Shown here in pieces: positions 44,571 to 53,063 of a DNA stretch of 64,000 bases (the first letter of the stretch is position 1; each line of letters opens with the position of its first letter). The stretch is from Polyangiaceae bacterium (GTDB taxonomy: Bacteria > Myxococcota_A > Polyangia > Polyangiales > Polyangiaceae): the NCBI GenBank assembly GCA_025353725.1, contig JANXOF010000060.1, positions 56,366 to 120,365 of the forward strand, read 5' to 3'. The notes beneath the pieces were generated by a model, which searched no databases, was not told the DNA's origin, and saw only the letters and a program-made list of their open reading frames with translations. The position numbers and the translations under genes are program-made.

Positions 44571-45218
44571 TCAGCCGCCGTAAAACCGAAACGCGCTCCC
44601 TCGCGAACCGCGCGCGAGCTCCACGCTTCCTATCTTGATGGAGCGAACGAACTTGTCGTCGACCTCGATGGCCTGCTCGCCGACGACGACCGTACGATCG
44701 ACAACGTACTGGTCGCGCGGGACAACGTACGACTTCTGCTCGAGTGGCATCACGAGGCGTACCGTAGGGTTGTCACGGGTCGCGCGGTAACTCGTCCAGG
44801 CCACGAGCGGCGTCGGTACGACTTCGCCCGAGAAACCCTTGACCGGTGCGACAATCCACGGCTCGTCACCAGGAACGGACCATTCGACGCGGCTCCCGGC
44901 GCGTTCGACAACGACAGTCCGCGACGGGGGGTCGAACGTCACCTTAAACTCCGCCGAGCTTCCTTCGTCACGCGCATGCGTCACCGCGTGCATGAGTCGA
45001 CCCGAGGGGTCGAGGCGCACGTCTTCGGCGATCGAAATCCACCCTGCGGCGACCGGCGCTCGCGTATCCGCATGCCAGGCCTCGCCGGACGCCTGTTCGT
45101 CCAATCGCGCTTCCGACGCCGGCTGCAACGCGCCGTCGCGCGTTCGGCATCCAGACGCGAGCACAACGGCGGAGAGGGCCACGATGGCCAAAAGCGGCTT
45201 CAGGCTCAAATTCGACAT
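44571..45218 (-). CDS. putative lipoprotein
   Basis: A 215-residue protein with a lipoprotein signal (VVLASGC, Cys24). The mature part is mostly beta-strand: RVEWSVPGDEPWIVAPVKGFSGEVVPTPLVAWTSYRA in the middle (~110-150) and YVVDRTVVVGEQAIEVDDKF near the C-terminus. No family recognised. It lies directly upstream of the LuxE-like gene on the same strand and may be co-transcribed with it, though nothing ties its function to acyl reduction. The N-terminus overlaps the ATPase remnant by 13 bases. Confidence 0.65.
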   Translation of the reverse strand: MSNLSLKPLLAIVALSAVVLASGCRTRDGALQPASEARLDEQASGEAWHADTRAPVAAGWISIAEDVRLDPSGRLMHAVTHARDEGSSAEFKVTFDPPSRTVVVERAGSRVEWSVPGDEPWIVAPVKGFSGEVVPTPLVAWTSYRATRDNPTVRLVMPLEQKSYVVPRDQYVVDRTVVVGEQAIEVDDKFVRSIKIGSVELARGSRGSAFRFYGG

Positions 45219-45490
45219 GTAACAACAGGATGCAGCTCATGTGCCGCTTGGGTTCGCGTTCGCACCGTTGAGTTCAGCGGATATTTGCGTAGTGCGTACC
45301 GCAACGCCGTCCCAGGCCGGGGAACGGAAGTCCCATCGACGGCCATGTGGGATGCGTCTCGACCACGGCACTCGGGGAAGAGCCGACAGAGCAGTGAGGT
45401 CTTGCCCGTCTGACGCGCGCCCGTGACCACCACTGCGGGAAACTGCGCTACCCCCTCCGCGGCTCTTCGGTGGGTTAGCGCTCTTACCAC
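45206..45490 (-). pseudogene. truncated AAA ATPase remnant (DUF4143-type)
   Basis: A 94-codon frame whose first ~45 residues match the N-terminus of the DUF4143-associated AAA ATPases: a basic helix, then AQFPAVVVTGARQTGKTSLLCRLFPE with an intact Walker A motif. After about 45356 the similarity stops and no Walker B, sensor or DUF4143 part follows, whereas full proteins run to ~400 residues. It overlaps the end of the aminotransferase gene by 7 bases. It is a degraded leftover with no expected activity. Confidence 0.65.
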
Positions 45491-46860
45491 GATTCGCGCG
45501 GGCCTGGCGCCGAACGACGGTGCTCAGCCACAGCACTGACGAGCTCCGGGATGAACGCCGTGAGCAGTTCCTCCGCGATCGTGAGGGGCGGTGAGAGCGT
45601 GAGCGTGTCGCCTTTCTTGCCGCCCGTGAGCACGATGAACCCGCGCGCAAGAAGCGAGCGAGAAACCCCGAGTGCCTCCGCCGCGCTTTCGAGCTCGATG
45701 CCGACCATCAAGCCGCAGCCTCGTGCGGACCAGGGCGCCACGCCGCCAAGCCGGACCTCTTGGAGCTTTTCCACGAACGCGTCACCCACGCGTGCCGCGC
45801 GCGCAGCCAGACCCCCGCGCACCGCGGCGATGGTCTCGAGCGCGGCCGCACATGCCGGCGGTGAGCCGAAGTGCGTGCCTGTGTGAATCGCCGACCCTCC
45901 GTGTCTTCCCCACGCCTCCATGACTTCGCCGCGGCCGATACAGGCCGAAATCGGGACGCCGCCGCCGAGGCCCTTAGCGATGCAGACGACGTCAGGAATC
46001 ACGCCGGACAGCTCACACGCGAGCATCGCGCCCGAACGCCCCATTCCAGTCCACACCTCGTCGAGAACAAGCAACGCGCCGGCGCCATCGGCGAGCGAGC
46101 GAAGCGCCGGAAGGAACGACGCCGGAGGCACGACGCACCCGCCGCGGCCGAGCATCGGCTCGACGAGAATGGCGCCCACTTCACCACTTTTTAGGGCCGC
46201 GCGAACGGCCGCGAGGCTCGCTTCGAGGGCGTGCGAATCGGTGCGGGAAGGATACGGAGCGAACGTAACCTCAATGCCGAGTTGAGCGGCAAAAGGCTCA
46301 CGAAAACCAGGCGCAAGCCCGCACGCGGCGAGCGGCCCGTAGGAAAGCCCGTGGTAAGCGCCGTCAAAAGCGACCACTTCGGTCTTTCCGGTCGCGAGTA
46401 CGGCGGTCTTCAGCGCGCACGTCACGGCATCGGCGCCGGAGAGCCCCAGCATGACGCGCGCACCTCGCTCGGGGAAGAGAGAGGCAAGAGCTTCGCACGC
46501 GCGTGCTTTGAGCTCGGACGCGTACACGTCGCCGAGCGCGAGCGGCAAATCGCTCATCACCGCGCGCGCCGCTTCCGTCGCCGCGTTTGGCGCGTGGCCG
46601 AGAACCAGAGCGCCGAAGCCGGCCGTGAGGTCGACGTAACGATTGCCGTCGACATCGAACACGTTCGAGCCGCGCCCGGAGGCGTAAACAATCGGCGACT
46701 GCTCAGCGCCTGACGTCGCCGCACGCGCACCTCGCCGCGCCTCGAACGCAAGAGATTCGACCGCGAGAAGCCTCGCGGAAAGCTCACACGACCGCGGGCC
46801 CGGAGGCGGGATTTTGATCTCGGGAAGCTCGTCAGACACCACGGTGCCGAGCGCCGTCAA
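45484..46860 (-). CDS. class III PLP-dependent aminotransferase
   Basis: A 458-residue enzyme of the omega-aminotransferase (class III, 4-aminobutyrate/ornithine aminotransferase-like) family. It shows the N-terminal NVFDVDGNRYVDLTAGFGALVLGH segment, LGLSGADAVTCALKTA (~138-153), LLVLDEVWTGMGRSG with the PLP-ring Asp267, and VCIAKGLGGGVPISA with Schiff-base Lys296. The substrate cannot be told from sequence alone. The start could be TTG 46860, overlapping the stop of the GGDEF gene (TTGA), or GTG 46842. In this minus-strand run it is followed by the LuxE/LuxC pair, so amination of an aldehyde is a conceivable but untested link. Confidence 0.85.
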   Translation of the reverse strand: MTALGTVVSDELPEIKIPPPGPRSCELSARLLAVESLAFEARRGARAATSGAEQSPIVYASGRGSNVFDVDGNRYVDLTAGFGALVLGHAPNAATEAARAVMSDLPLALGDVYASELKARACEALASLFPERGARVMLGLSGADAVTCALKTAVLATGKTEVVAFDGAYHGLSYGPLAACGLAPGFREPFAAQLGIEVTFAPYPSRTDSHALEASLAAVRAALKSGEVGAILVEPMLGRGGCVVPPASFLPALRSLADGAGALLVLDEVWTGMGRSGAMLACELSGVIPDVVCIAKGLGGGVPISACIGRGEVMEAWGRHGGSAIHTGTHFGSPPACAAALETIAAVRGGLAARAARVGDAFVEKLQEVRLGGVAPWSARGCGLMVGIELESAAEALGVSRSLLARGFIVLTGGKKGDTLTLSPPLTIAEELLTAFIPELVSAVAEHRRSAPGPRESW

Positions 46861-47768
46861 CCTTCGACGCGATTACGGCCGCCGCGCTTCGCCTCGTAGA
46901 GCTTTGCGTCGGCCGCGCGAATCAAATCGAGGCTCGTTTTGTCGGTCTCCGAGAGCATCGCGACGCCCATCGAGATCGTGACGGGGATGGTGTCGCCTTG
47001 AAACACAAAGCTGCTTTGCTCGATTTTCTCGCGGAGGCCATCGGCGAGCGCGCGGGCCCCCTCCAATCCCGTTTCGGGGAGGATGATCGAAAACTCCTCA
47101 CCTCCGTAACGCGCGAAAACCTCGTCGCGACGGATACGACCTTGGACGATGCGCGCAAGCTCCTTCAACACGAAGTCACCAGCGAGGTGGCCGTGGTGGT
47201 CGTTGATCTTCTTGAAGTGGTCAATGTCGAACATGATGAACGACAGCTCCCGGACGTGGCGGCGCGCGCGAACGATCTCCTTCTCGAGTGCCTCGAGCAA
47301 GTAGCGCTTAACGTGCGCCTGCGTGAGACCATCAATGATGGTCATCCGGTAGATTTCTTCGTGGTACTGGGCCTCGACGTCCGCGCCGGAGAGGTACTTG
47401 AAGATGGTCGGGCCGACTTTGATTCGGTCGCCGTTCGCGAGTCCTAGCTCGAGGCTTATTTGTTCGTCGTTCACGTACGTGCCGTTCGTCGAGCCGTCAT
47501 CGACGGCCCACCACACGGCGCCGCGCTGCTCGAGGTGCGCGTGCCGACGCGACACGCTGTCCCCGTCGAGGACGATGTGGTTCTCGGAGCCGCGGCCCAA
47601 CCGCACCGGCGTGACGTCAAGCACGAACCGCTTGCCGAGCAGCGTGGGCTCTTTGGTATAAATAACGACGATGCAATCGTTGTTGAGAGGCTGGTCGCCG
47701 TCGCCCGCCTCGCCGACAGGCTTTTGGACGATCGTCGTGACTCGCGTTTTTTCGTCCAGCTCGCTCAC
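46857..47768 (-). CDS. FHA-domain diguanylate cyclase
   Basis: A 303-residue signalling protein. Residues ~45-130 are an FHA domain (RLGRGSENHIVLDGDSVSRRHAHL and DDGSTNGTYVN are textbook). Residues ~140-303 are a GGDEF domain with FIMFDIDHFKKINDHHGH and an active-site RYGGEEFSIILPE, so c-di-GMP synthesis is expected. At the inhibitory I-site position the sequence reads RRDE rather than RxxD, so product inhibition may be weak. The FHA domain suggests regulation by a Ser/Thr kinase. It starts at GTG 47768 and is coupled to the aminotransferase gene downstream. Confidence 0.9.
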   Translation of the reverse strand: MSELDEKTRVTTIVQKPVGEAGDGDQPLNNDCIVVIYTKEPTLLGKRFVLDVTPVRLGRGSENHIVLDGDSVSRRHAHLEQRGAVWWAVDDGSTNGTYVNDEQISLELGLANGDRIKVGPTIFKYLSGADVEAQYHEEIYRMTIIDGLTQAHVKRYLLEALEKEIVRARRHVRELSFIMFDIDHFKKINDHHGHLAGDFVLKELARIVQGRIRRDEVFARYGGEEFSIILPETGLEGARALADGLREKIEQSSFVFQGDTIPVTISMGVAMLSETDKTSLDLIRAADAKLYEAKRGGRNRVEG

Positions 47769-47804
47769 GTAGAGCCGCAGACTAAGGCGTCCTGAATCGA
47801 GGGG

Positions 47805-48797
47805 TCAAGGCACGTGGCAAAGGCGCAACGTCCACGCCGCGTGGAGCTTCGCGATTAGGTCGGGTGTGAGGTGAAGTCGGTCTTCAAGAATCGCGACGCT
47901 TTTTCTGGCGCGCGCGCTAAGCGCTTCAAGATGCACGGCGCATTTGGCCGTCGCCACCCAAAGTTCAACGGGCGCTTCCGCGATGCGAAAAGCAAGAGCG
48001 GGGGCGAGCGGGCCATGGTCGGGCGCACGAACGACGGCGTTGAAACGAAGCCCGGCGCCGCGGAGCGCGCGTTCGAGCCGGTCAGGCCTTGCTATCGCCG
48101 TAAAAAGTCCAATTCGCGCCGTGGCACCTTTGGTGACGAACGACGACAACTCCAGTAGGTGTCCGTCGACGCGCACCGCAACGGGAAGCGCATCGACTGC
48201 CACCACGCTGTCTGCCTCCGCGAGAAGCGCCTCTTTTGGAGCGCGTAAATCACCGGCCGGGATCATCGTACCTGCCCCCCAAGGCGCGCTCGCGTCGAGC
48301 GCGAGGAGCGAAAGGGTCGCTTTCTCAGGCGCAAGTTGAAGCGGGCCGTCCAGCACAAGCACGTCGACACGAGGAAAGAGCGACAGGGCAAGGTCGACCG
48401 CGGCTTGACGCGTGGCCGCGACCACCACCCGCGCGCGGGCGCAGTCTTGGAGCGAACGCGCGCAGACGAGCGCCTCGTCGCCGACTTCGCCAAGCGGGTC
48501 GTTCGGGCCGACGACGCGCGCGCGTAAAGGCGAGGCTCGATACGCATGCCCGACGAGCACGACGTTCGCGCCGAGCGTCGCCAATTCGCGCGCACACGCC
48601 AACGCCACTCGGGTCTTCCCCGAACCACCGAGCGTCGCCCCTCCCACCGCGACCGTCAGCAAGCGCGGTTCGCGGGGCCCGCGCGATGGCGTATGCAAAG
48701 GCCGTGCGAGAGACCGCGAGACGAGCGGCCCGAGCCCGCGAGCGACCACGCGCGTAAAAGGATTGGAGAGGGAGCCGGACTCGAGCCAGCGCGCCAT
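47805..48797 (-). CDS. lpxK: tetraacyldisaccharide 4'-kinase (lipid A synthesis)
   Basis: LpxK phosphorylates the 4' position of the lipid A disaccharide at the inner membrane. The 330-residue product has the family P-loop (VAVGGATLGGSGKTRVALACA, ~47-67), VLVGHAYRAS, DEALVCARS, VLVLDGPLQL (Walker B-like) and IPAGDLRAP, where LPxGxLREP is usual. ATG 48797 is chosen; the open frame to TTG 48836 adds only a short basic leader. Other lpx genes are not nearby. Its presence supports an LPS-containing Gram-negative host. Confidence 0.88.
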   Translation of the reverse strand: MARWLESGSLSNPFTRVVARGLGPLVSRSLARPLHTPSRGPREPRLLTVAVGGATLGGSGKTRVALACARELATLGANVVLVGHAYRASPLRARVVGPNDPLGEVGDEALVCARSLQDCARARVVVAATRQAAVDLALSLFPRVDVLVLDGPLQLAPEKATLSLLALDASAPWGAGTMIPAGDLRAPKEALLAEADSVVAVDALPVAVRVDGHLLELSSFVTKGATARIGLFTAIARPDRLERALRGAGLRFNAVVRAPDHGPLAPALAFRIAEAPVELWVATAKCAVHLEALSARARKSVAILEDRLHLTPDLIAKLHAAWTLRLCHVP

Positions 48798-48890
48798 GAC
48801 GACTCGCACGCGCGGACGATACTCACGCGGCGGCAAGTCGGGGGAAAAGGAACCGCGTCAAGCCCCGAAGGCCTGAGGTACGGTTCGGTC

Positions 48891-50291
48891 GTGCGTATTG
48901 CTCTTTCCGCCGCCGTCGCCTCCGCGCTTTATCTCGCGACATTGACCTTCGCGTCGGAGGCCAAAGCCAACGGCCGCTTTCCCGAGTCAAACGCAATTTT
49001 CTTCGCGACGGCAAGCTCGGACGACGGTGGCACCGGGGACCGCGACCTCGTTCTGCTGCGGTCGACGTTTGGCCTGCTCGTGTCGCGCGATCGCGGCAAG
49101 GCGTGGGATTGGGTGTGTGAGCGATCGATCGGCCTCGCAGGCGTCGAAGACCCGATGTACTCGGTCACCCCCGATGGCACCGTCATCGCCTCGTCGTTCC
49201 AGGGACTCGCCATTTCGCGTGACCGTTCGTGCAACTACGGGTTTGCGGGGGGCGACCTGCAAGGCCGTGTGTTCATCGACCTCGCATCGCGCCCGGCGAC
49301 TCCGGGCACGGTCGTCGCTTTTGCAAGTTCGTACGACGGGCAAGATGACGCCGGCCTTATCTATTTCAAGTCGACGCTTTTCGAGACCAAAGACGAGGGC
49401 AAGACGTTCGCGCCGTTGGGGACGGGGTTCGACAAAACGCTGCTTGGGGAGACCGTCGACGTCACCGCGAGCGATCCGGATCGCCTCTATGTGTCGGCCG
49501 TACGCGACCCGACCGGAATGCAACCGAGTGGCGTTATGCTCACGTCCCGCGATCACGGAACCACGTGGGAAGAGAACCCGGTAGCACTGCTCCCGAGCGA
49601 GCGCGGCGCCTTCATCGCGGCCGTCGACCCACGCACTGCCGACCGCGTGTACGTGCGCACCTCGGGCTCGGCGGACGCGGCGTCTCGACTGCTCGTGAGC
49701 GACGACGCAGGCAAGACCTTCCGAACCGTCTTCACGGCGCAAGGCCAGCTTGCGGGCTTCGCGCTGGCGCAAGATGGCTCGAACGTTTGGGTGGGCGGCC
49801 TTCGAGACGGAGTACGCCGCGCGAACACCACCGATTTCGTTTTTACTCAGACGTCGAAGGTCGAAGTGTCGTGCCTCGCTCTCGGAACCGATGGGCTGTG
49901 GGCATGCTCGAATGAAAAGAGCGGCTTCGTCGTTGGTCTCTCGAAGGACGAAGGGGCGACGTTCGAGGCCAAGCTCCACTTCTGCGACATTCGCGGTCCC
50001 CTCGCGTGTGCAGTCGGGTCGACGACAAATACGCAATGCGCGCTCGGCGGAACGGCCTCCGGCGCGGCCCCGCCGTGGCCTCCGCAGCGCGCGGCGCTCG
50101 GGTGCAACGCGAATCCGGGGGAACCCGAGGTGAAGGCTGTCGATGCGGGTACTGGAGGCGCGGCCGCGGCCCCGGAAAAGCTCGAGGCGGGCGGTGGATG
50201 CACAGTGCAAGTACCCTCCCCGAGCCCTATGGCCGCGCTCCTCGCGACGGCCTTGGCCGTGACGACGCTCGCACGACGTCGCAAGCGCTAG
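48891..50291 (+). CDS. secreted beta-propeller protein with MYXO-CTERM-like tail
   Basis: A 466-residue exported protein from GTG 48891. A signal peptide (residues 1-27) is followed by at least six BNR/Asp-box motifs (S-x-D-x-G-x-[TA]-[WF] type: VSRDRGKAW, TKDEGKTF, TSRDHGTTW, VSDDAGKTF, LSKDEGATF), marking a sialidase-like or VPS10-like beta-propeller. No sialidase catalytic residues are evident. The C-terminus has a GGGC motif, a hydrophobic stretch (~20 residues) and RRRKR, matching the MYXO-CTERM sorting signal that anchors proteins at the myxobacterial surface. The longer frame from 48546 lies antisense to lpxK and is rejected. Confidence 0.82.
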   Translation: MRIALSAAVASALYLATLTFASEAKANGRFPESNAIFFATASSDDGGTGDRDLVLLRSTFGLLVSRDRGKAWDWVCERSIGLAGVEDPMYSVTPDGTVIASSFQGLAISRDRSCNYGFAGGDLQGRVFIDLASRPATPGTVVAFASSYDGQDDAGLIYFKSTLFETKDEGKTFAPLGTGFDKTLLGETVDVTASDPDRLYVSAVRDPTGMQPSGVMLTSRDHGTTWEENPVALLPSERGAFIAAVDPRTADRVYVRTSGSADAASRLLVSDDAGKTFRTVFTAQGQLAGFALAQDGSNVWVGGLRDGVRRANTTDFVFTQTSKVEVSCLALGTDGLWACSNEKSGFVVGLSKDEGATFEAKLHFCDIRGPLACAVGSTTNTQCALGGTASGAAPPWPPQRAALGCNANPGEPEVKAVDAGTGGAAAAPEKLEAGGGCTVQVPSPSPMAALLATALAVTTLARRRKR

Positions 50292-50360
50292 CAGTATGGG
50301 GCACGTCGGGGCTTCCCACCGGTTCGCGGTCCGCTCTACAGTCCGCCGGTGTCCGCCAAG

Positions 50361-51713
50361 ATGACTGAACCGCCGAACCCCGCCGTCTCGCCGTCACCCG
50401 CTCCGGCGCGCGAGTCACGCGAGTTGCGCGAGTCGTCAAGGAACCCGATGGTTCCTATTTTCATGACGGTGTTTATCGACTTGCTCGGATTCGGAATTCT
50501 TATTCCGGTCTTTCCGCTTCTTATTAGCCTCGGCTCGCCGTTTCGCGTGACGCCCAAGGAATGGTCGTTCGCGACGGGGCTTGTCATGCTTGGGTGGTTG
50601 CAAGCGATGTTTCCGCTGTGTAGTTTCCTTGCCGCGCCCATCCTTGGTCAGCTTTCCGACCGATTCGGGAGGCGCCCGATCCTCGCTTTTTCGATCGCCG
50701 GAACGGCCCTCGGCTATCTCCTCTTTGCGCTGGGCATAGTGTGGCGGAACATTCCATTGCTCTTCGCGGCGCGAGCGCTCGACGGGTTCACCGGAGGCAA
50801 CATCGCCGTCGCACAAGCTGCGGTCGGAGATATCAGCACCAACACGAACCGAGCCAAGAATTTTGGTCTTATCGGAGCCGCGTTCGGACTCGGGTTTATC
50901 ATTGGCCCTTATCTAGGCGGGCGCTTGAGCGAGCCGGGGGCAGACGTCTATGGGCTCTTCACGACCCCGGCATGGTTCGGCGCAACGACTCCGTTCTGGT
51001 TTGCAGCGGCCCTCTCAGCGCTCAATTGTGGTCTTATTCTTGTTGTCTTTCCCGAAACGAACCAAGCCCGAAGTCGCGGGCTTCGGATCGACTTGGGGAA
51101 ATCGTTTCAGAACGTGGCCAAAGGCTTTGCGTCGCCGCGCCTACGGATTCCGTTACTTTCAGCGTTCTTGTTTAATGCAGGATTTACCTTTTTTACGTCG
51201 TACTTCGGCGTCTATCTGCGCAACAAGTTTGGGTACACGCAGTCGGAGACAGGCGACTTTTTTGCTGTCGTCGGGCTCTTTATCTCGCTTTCCCAGGGCA
51301 TCGTCGTGGGCCAGGTTGCGAAGCGGTTACCTGACTACAAAGTCCTGCGCTTTAGCTCATTCGGCGTTTCGGCCGTGCTTTGCGTTTACTTTTTGGTGAA
51401 CTCAACGTGGCCGCTCTACGCGACCATTCCGATTTTTACCGTCTTCAACGGGCTCACGATGGCCAACACGGGGAGCCTGATTAGCCGGTCCGCCGAACCG
51501 GGTCGGCAGGGCGAAGCTCTTGGCATCTACAGCAGCGTGCAAAACTTGGCGCAGGTGCCTGCCTCCGCGCTTGTCGGGTACATCGCAGGATCGATGAGCT
51601 CGAACACGCCGCTTATCGCGGCAAGCAGCTTGATCTTTCTTGCTGGCTCCGCGTTCGCGTGGCTCTTCCGACCGACCTACGTGACCGATACGACGGCGTC
51701 GGCGCGCGCGTGA
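50361..51713 (+). CDS. MFS transporter, TetA-like drug exporter family
   Basis: A ~450-residue inner-membrane protein with twelve predicted helices. The N-terminal MTVFIDLLGFGILIPVFPLL and the motif-A loop GQLSDRFGRRP between helices 2 and 3 are typical of the TetA-like drug:H+ antiporter branch. GFIIGPYLGG and GRQGEALGIYSSVQNLAQVPASALVG (second-half loop and helix 11) fit too. Substrate unknown. The start could be GTG 50349 or ATG 50361; ATG is preferred. It has no regulator beside it. Confidence 0.87.
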   Translation: MTEPPNPAVSPSPAPARESRELRESSRNPMVPIFMTVFIDLLGFGILIPVFPLLISLGSPFRVTPKEWSFATGLVMLGWLQAMFPLCSFLAAPILGQLSDRFGRRPILAFSIAGTALGYLLFALGIVWRNIPLLFAARALDGFTGGNIAVAQAAVGDISTNTNRAKNFGLIGAAFGLGFIIGPYLGGRLSEPGADVYGLFTTPAWFGATTPFWFAAALSALNCGLILVVFPETNQARSRGLRIDLGKSFQNVAKGFASPRLRIPLLSAFLFNAGFTFFTSYFGVYLRNKFGYTQSETGDFFAVVGLFISLSQGIVVGQVAKRLPDYKVLRFSSFGVSAVLCVYFLVNSTWPLYATIPIFTVFNGLTMANTGSLISRSAEPGRQGEALGIYSSVQNLAQVPASALVGYIAGSMSSNTPLIAASSLIFLAGSAFAWLFRPTYVTDTTASARA

Positions 51714-51727
51714 GGAGGGCCGGGTAC

Positions 51728-51754
51728 TTGAGATTAAGCGAACTTAGCTAAAAT
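51728..51754 (+). promoter_or_regulatory. candidate promoter for the yhaO-yhaN pair
   Basis: TTGAGA, a 15-base spacer and TAAAAT lie in an AT-rich patch about 30 bases before the start of the nuclease gene. The spacer is shorter than ideal. Confidence 0.35.
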
Positions 51755-51785
51755 TATTGCGCACAGCGTTACAGGAGGAGGGGAA

Positions 51786-53063
51786 GTGAAGTTCATTCAT
51801 ACCGCCGACATTCATCTCGACAGTCCACTCGTTGGACTTGCGAACTATCCCGATGCACCCGCCGAAAGGCTACGCACGGCCACGCGCGACGCGTTCACGA
51901 ACCTCGTGAGTGAGGCGCTCCGCGAGAATGTCGATTTTATGGTCATTGCCGGCGACCTCTACGACGGGAGCTGGAAAGACGTCAACACGGGCATCTTCTT
52001 CGCTCGCCAAATGGGGCGTTTACAGAAAGCGGGTATCCCGGCCTACGTGCTCTTCGGGAATCACGACGCCGAGAGCGAGATGACGAAGACGATGCGACTC
52101 GAGCTTCCGAGCAACGTCTACGTCTTCGATACGCGCAAAGCGACGACGCATCGTCTTCCGGAACTGAACGTGGCCCTGCACGGCCGCAGCTTCCAGGACG
52201 CGGCGACCGCGGAAAATCTCGCGCTCACCTACCCGGACCCTCTACCTGGTTGGTTCAACATCGGCGTGCTGCATACCGCGCTCGAGGGGAATCCGGCGCA
52301 TGCGAATTACGCCCCGTGCTCGGTGGCGCAGCTCGAGGCTAAAGGCTACGACTACTGGGCACTTGGGCACGTTCACGAACATCGTATTCTTAGGGGCAAG
52401 TCGAGCATTGTCTTTCCGGGCAACCTGCAAGGCAGGCATATCCGAGAGACCGGCGCCCGCGGCGCCATCCTTGTGTCGGTGGACGGTCAGGAGATTCAGT
52501 CTATCGAGCGACTGCTCGTCGACGTGCTGCGTTGGCACGCACTCGACGTAGACGTGACACCGGCGAACGACCTCGCCGAAGCGGTGCGGCTCATCCGAAC
52601 GAGTCTTGAGCAACTCGTAGCCAAGAGCTCCGCCACGATTCCGCTCGCGGTGCGCGTGACCCTGTTTGGCAAGACGGCTGCACACGGAGAAATATTCGGA
52701 CTCGAAGGTCAGATACGTCTCCAGGTCCTTGCTGAGGCGGCGACGATCGGCGGAGACCGTCTCTGGATTGAGAAGGTTCGGGTCAACACAACGGCTTCGG
52801 TCAGCGAGGCGACGCTCGCGGCGCGCTCGGACGCGCTCGCCGATCTGCAAACCTTACTTTCTGAAGCGGAACACGATGCGACTTTCCTCGAGACTCTACA
52901 GACCGCGCTGCAGCCGTTGACTGCAAAAATGCCGCCGCAATTGTTTGAAACGGTGCCCGAACTTCACGCCATTCGCACGGGGCAGCTTCGAGAACTCGTT
53001 CGCGTGACCGCGCCGAACCTGCTCGCGCACCTCGCAAGCGTCGCGGAAGCCGCTGACCCATGA
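51786..53063 (+). CDS. YhaO-like metallophosphoesterase (SbcD-type nuclease subunit)
   Basis: A 425-residue protein whose N-terminal ~240 residues form a Mre11/SbcD-type calcineurin-like phosphoesterase: FIHTADIHLD, GDLYDG, LFGNHDAE and LGHVHEHR supply the di-metal ligands. The C-terminal part (~260-425) is helical. It starts at GTG 51786 after a very strong AGGAGGAGGGG ribosome-binding site. The next gene starts inside its stop codon (ATGA) and encodes the SbcC/Rad50-like ATPase partner. Together they resemble the YhaO/YhaN pair and probably process DNA ends. Confidence 0.88.
   Translation: MKFIHTADIHLDSPLVGLANYPDAPAERLRTATRDAFTNLVSEALRENVDFMVIAGDLYDGSWKDVNTGIFFARQMGRLQKAGIPAYVLFGNHDAESEMTKTMRLELPSNVYVFDTRKATTHRLPELNVALHGRSFQDAATAENLALTYPDPLPGWFNIGVLHTALEGNPAHANYAPCSVAQLEAKGYDYWALGHVHEHRILRGKSSIVFPGNLQGRHIRETGARGAILVSVDGQEIQSIERLLVDVLRWHALDVDVTPANDLAEAVRLIRTSLEQLVAKSSATIPLAVRVTLFGKTAAHGEIFGLEGQIRLQVLAEAATIGGDRLWIEKVRVNTTASVSEATLAARSDALADLQTLLSEAEHDATFLETLQTALQPLTAKMPPQLFETVPELHAIRTGQLRELVRVTAPNLLAHLASVAEAADP

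Noticed and set aside
48987..50210. 407-residue minus-strand frame opposite the MYXO-CTERM propeller gene
   Set aside because: No signal, motif or ribosome-binding site; the plus-strand protein has clear repeats and sorting tail.
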